Assembly: GCA_023132505.1 (NCBI GenBank)
Contig: JAGLYE010000054.1
Span: 1 to 8,336 of the forward strand
Reading direction: 5' to 3'
Length of the DNA stretch: 8,336 nt
DNA from: Bacteroidales bacterium
Lineage (GTDB): Bacteria; Bacteroidota; Bacteroidia; Bacteroidales; B18-G4
The position numbers and the translations under genes were made by a program. Below, piece by piece: positions 6,073-8,336 of this stretch (within the stretch, counting starts at the first letter, position 1; the number at the start of each line of letters is the position of its first letter). Below the pieces are notes generated by a model. The model saw only the letters and a program-made list of their open reading frames with translations. It was not told the DNA's origin and did not search any database.

Positions 6073-6098
6073 AGTCATTCCATTATACCTTTATAGCC

Positions 6099-6611
6099 AT
6101 GAAGAAGCAATACATATCATTAATCGTTTTAATCTTTTTTGTATCATTCTCCTGTATTAATTCAAATCAAAGCACATCAAGCGAACCCATTGCAGGTATA
6201 GAGATTGCGGCAACAGGACCCGATGCTATCATTTACAAGACCAAGGATGATTATAACATGCTTGTACCGGTGATCATGAATGCGGAAAAAACAGATATTG
6301 TTTCCTATCCTGCTCCCGGAGACCTGAAATATAAGGGCAAAGCAGCAATTCCAACTCAACTGGCTGATGGTTTCCTTCTTGATAACAGGGGTATTAATGA
6401 GCACGTAGCCTTCCTAAACATTAGCTATGAGGATTATATGGTTCTCAAAGAAACACCGGCTAAAGATGAACTGATGGAAATGATTGTCGATAATGACCCG
6501 CTTACAGTGATGTTCAGCTGTGGTAAGCGCGCACTTTACAACAATGATGTTCAGGAGTTGAACACCTACATCCTTGAAAATGATTTCAGTAAATTCAAAA
6601 AACTGAAATAA
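6099..6611 (+). CDS. Small lipoprotein of unknown function
   Basis: 170-aa predicted lipoprotein. I do not recognise an experimentally characterised family, although the central segments resemble uncharacterised Bacteroidota lipoproteins I have seen. The start at 6099 begins a textbook lipoprotein signal: MKKQ, a hydrophobic stretch (6-17) and a lipobox ending at Cys19 (SFSC). Upstream in-frame starts at 6030 (TTG) and 6066 (ATG) would put polar residues before the signal. The mature part starts with a Ser/Thr/Asn-rich linker (20-30). It then has a compact domain with notable segments DAIIYKTKDDYNMLVPVIM (42-60), IVSYPAPGDLKYKG (67-80), DGFLLDNRGINEHVAFL (90-106) and FSCGKRALY (139-147). The acidic PGD and DNRG stretches look like active or binding loops, but that is a guess. 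It precedes the SLC12-like transporter by 79 bp, which has its own -7 box. Confidence 0.85.
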   Translation: MKKQYISLIVLIFFVSFSCINSNQSTSSEPIAGIEIAATGPDAIIYKTKDDYNMLVPVIMNAEKTDIVSYPAPGDLKYKGKAAIPTQLADGFLLDNRGINEHVAFLNISYEDYMVLKETPAKDELMEMIVDNDPLTVMFSCGKRALYNNDVQELNTYILENDFSKFKKLK

Positions 6612-6658
6612 GCATGATTATCTGATCTTTTTACCATTTCCGGTTCTCTCATTTTTCT

Positions 6659-6666
6659 TAGTTTTG
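6659..6666 (+). promoter_or_regulatory. Bacteroidota-type -7 box for the SLC12-like transporter gene
   Basis: TAGTTTTG matches TAnnTTTG perfectly. TTTC at 6637-6640, 18 bp upstream, is one base from the -33 TTTG. The start of transcription near 6672 would leave about 18 nt before ATG 6691. No hairpin terminator is visible between the lipoprotein stop (6611) and this box, so readthrough from upstream is also possible. Confidence 0.5.
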
Positions 6667-6690
6667 TAGGTAAGCAAGAATTTCTGCCAG

Positions 6691-8336
6691 ATGGCTATTA
6701 AGAAAAAATTCGGTGCATTCGCCGGTGTATTTACACCTTCCATCCTCACCATCCTGGGGGTGATCATGTATATGAGGCTTGGCTGGGTTGTTGGACAGGC
6801 AGGGATCATTACAGCCATAGGCATCATTCTGCTTGCTCATATCATATCGATCTCAACAGGTCTCAGTATTTCCAGCATAGCCACCGATAAGAAGATCAAG
6901 ACCGGTGGCATTTATTATATTTTATCGAGAAGCCTTGGATTGCCCATGGGAGGCTCGATAGGGATCACCATATTTGTAGGTACGGCGCTAAGCATTTCCC
7001 TGTATATCATTGGTTTCTGTGAAAACTTCCTGGGTATTGAAATGATCCGTGAGATCACAGGATTGGGCAACAGCATTCAGGATTTCAGGATACTGGGGAC
7101 TATCATCCTGGTTCTGCTGATATTCATTGCCTATATCAGCACTTCCATAGCGATAAAAACACAGTTTTTCATTCTGGGGGCTATAGTGCTTTCGCTGGCA
7201 TCCATCGGTATCGGATTGTTTACCGGAGATACTTCCTCCGGGGAAAATATCAGTTGGCTTCCTGTTGCAAAGGGTATTTCACTTACAACCGTATTTGCGA
7301 TCTTTTTCCCTGCAGTAACAGGGTTTACTGCCGGAGTAGCTATGTCTGGCGACCTGAAAAACCCACAAAAGAACATTCCTTTAGGAACCCTGACCTCCAT
7401 CGTGACAGGACTCCTCGTTTATTTGGCTCTTGCCTTAGGCTTTGGCCTGCTTGTCGACAGACAATTGCTGTTGGAAGACAATAACTTCCTGATGAAGATA
7501 GCATGGTCCTCACCACTTGTTGTTGCAGGTATATGGGGTGCGACCTTATCCTCGGCCCTGGGCGGGATACTCGGCGGTCCGCGCATTTTGCAGGCCATGT
7601 CGCGCGACAGGATCACACCAAAGGTCTTTGGAAAAGGGTATGGCATCAACAATGAACCCCGCAATGCACTCCTTATGACATTCCTGCTCGCTGAATCCGG
7701 AATTTTGATAGGAGAACTCAATGTTATTGCGGCAATCGTTACCATGTTTTTCATCGCTGCATACGGCTTCATCAACCTTGCCTTTGCACTGGAAAAGTGG
7801 GCAAGCGCCGATTTCAGGCCCAGCTTCAAAATTTCAAAATGGGTTGGGATCATTGGTTTTGCAGCATGTTTCGGGGTGATGTTCAAACTCGACACCCCGG
7901 TGATGTTCCTTTCCATGATCATTCTTGCCGGGATCTATTTGTATATCAAACGGAAAAAACTCGAACTCGACTTCGGTGATGTATGGCAAAGTGTATGGTC
8001 GTCTATAGCCCGGTCGATCCTGCACCGCATTGACCGCAAGGGGCTGGAAGAACGTAACTGGAGGCCAAATATCATACTTTTCAGCGGGGGCAGCAAAAGC
8101 CGCCCTCACCTTATACAGTTTGGAAAAGACCTTGTGGGAAACCAGGGCTTTCTGTCAAATTTCGACCTCATCCTGAATAGCTCTGCAACTGTCTTGTTTA
8201 AAAAACACCAGCAATCCGTCGATGATGACCAGGCTAAAGACAATGAGGGTATGTTTACCCGCCGACAGGAATGCAAGAATATTTACGAAGGCATTGAAGC
8301 AATCTCCTCAACTTATGGGTTTTCCGGGGTTGAGCC
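6691..8336 (+). CDS. SLC12-like cation-chloride cotransporter / APC-family permease (3' end beyond window)
   Basis: Open reading frame with no stop before the window edge; 548 complete codons are present. An in-frame TAG at 6667-6669 makes ATG 6691 the first ATG. Motifs fit the SLC12 family, whose eukaryotic members move Na/K and Cl. TM1 carries FTPSILTILGVIMYMRLGWVVGQAG (residues 14-38). TM6 carries FAIFFPAVTGFTAG (202-215), followed by SGDLKNPQKNIP (219-230). A later helix has GGPRILQAMSRD (295-306). About twelve helices end near residue 425. A soluble C-terminal region then begins, with ERNWRPNIILFSGG and RPHLIQF (454-477) matching the start of the SLC12 cytoplasmic domain. Bacterial members are often annotated as Na-K-Cl cotransporter or amino acid permease. 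Few have a tested substrate, so ion versus amino acid transport is open. It acts in the inner membrane. Confidence 0.88.
   Translation, partial: MAIKKKFGAFAGVFTPSILTILGVIMYMRLGWVVGQAGIITAIGIILLAHIISISTGLSISSIATDKKIKTGGIYYILSRSLGLPMGGSIGITIFVGTALSISLYIIGFCENFLGIEMIREITGLGNSIQDFRILGTIILVLLIFIAYISTSIAIKTQFFILGAIVLSLASIGIGLFTGDTSSGENISWLPVAKGISLTTVFAIFFPAVTGFTAGVAMSGDLKNPQKNIPLGTLTSIVTGLLVYLALALGFGLLVDRQLLLEDNNFLMKIAWSSPLVVAGIWGATLSSALGGILGGPRILQAMSRDRITPKVFGKGYGINNEPRNALLMTFLLAESGILIGELNVIAAIVTMFFIAAYGFINLAFALEKWASADFRPSFKISKWVGIIGFAACFGVMFKLDTPVMFLSMIILAGIYLYIKRKKLELDFGDVWQSVWSSIARSILHRIDRKGLEERNWRPNIILFSGGSKSRPHLIQFGKDLVGNQGFLSNFDLILNSSATVLFKKHQQSVDDDQAKDNEGMFTRRQECKNIYEGIEAISSTYGFSGVE

Larger units (their letters stand above)
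5882..6098. other. Divergent intergenic region (217 bp)
   Basis: AT-rich spacer between the divergent DUF1573 and small lipoprotein genes. It holds the DUF1573 promoter (5917-5947), the lipoprotein -7 box (6025-6032) and the 11-bp inverted repeat (6029-6072). Between 5948 and 6024 I see nothing beyond a short CCTCT/AGAGG dyad (5963-5967 and 5989-5993), too weak to call. No small ORF with support and no RNA gene is visible. Confidence 0.7.

Noticed and set aside
6030..6098. Earlier starts for the small lipoprotein (TTG 6030, ATG 6066)
   Set aside because: TTG 6030 lies inside the -7 box, and both would add residues before a textbook MKK signal peptide beginning at 6099.
7419..7922. Long minus-strand frame inside the SLC12-like gene (167 aa)
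   Set aside because: Antisense shadow. The plus frame is continuous from 6691 to the window end and carries strong family motifs.

Overview
The window looks like a chromosomal segment of a Bacteroidota bacterium, probably an environmental member of the Bacteroidales/Marinilabiliales type. Four things point there: promoter -7 boxes of the TAnnTTTG kind, no Shine-Dalgarno sequences before the genes, DUF1573 and lipoprotein families typical of that phylum, and close resemblance of the aminotransferase N-terminus to Bacteroidota homologues as I remember them. No tRNA, rRNA, CRISPR array, transposase or phage gene is visible. Genus cannot be fixed from this window.

Layout. An AT-rich leader with two kinds of 7-bp tandem repeat (1-117) precedes a HAAAP-family amino acid permease (124-1359, +). 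It converges on a LolC/LolE-type ABC permease (1446-2672, -), with an imperfect dyad between them. The LolE-like gene is divergent from a lipoprotein of the NamZ/DUF1343 exo-muramidase family (2766-3962, +). NamZ converges on a class I/II PLP aminotransferase (4167-5366, -) across a 204-bp gap filled with simple repeats. The aminotransferase follows a DUF1573 secreted protein (5420-5881, -) with a hairpin terminator between them. A 217-bp divergent region then leads to an unrecognised small lipoprotein (6099-6611, +) and to an SLC12-like cation-chloride/amino acid transporter (6691 to beyond the window end, +).

The genes do not form one pathway. They are housekeeping-type functions: amino acid uptake, lipoprotein release, peptidoglycan sugar recovery, transamination and ion or amino acid transport. 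The least ordinary signal is in the DNA between them. At least three unrelated short-period arrays (units TATCCAG, AACACTY and GAACAAG/AATAAG) sit in non-coding gaps, and the TATCCAG array also occurs in opposite orientation at the window start, 4 kb away. A shared 11-mer, TTTGCATACAA, overlaps the promoters of the two lipoprotein genes. I see no convincing new defence or mobile system.
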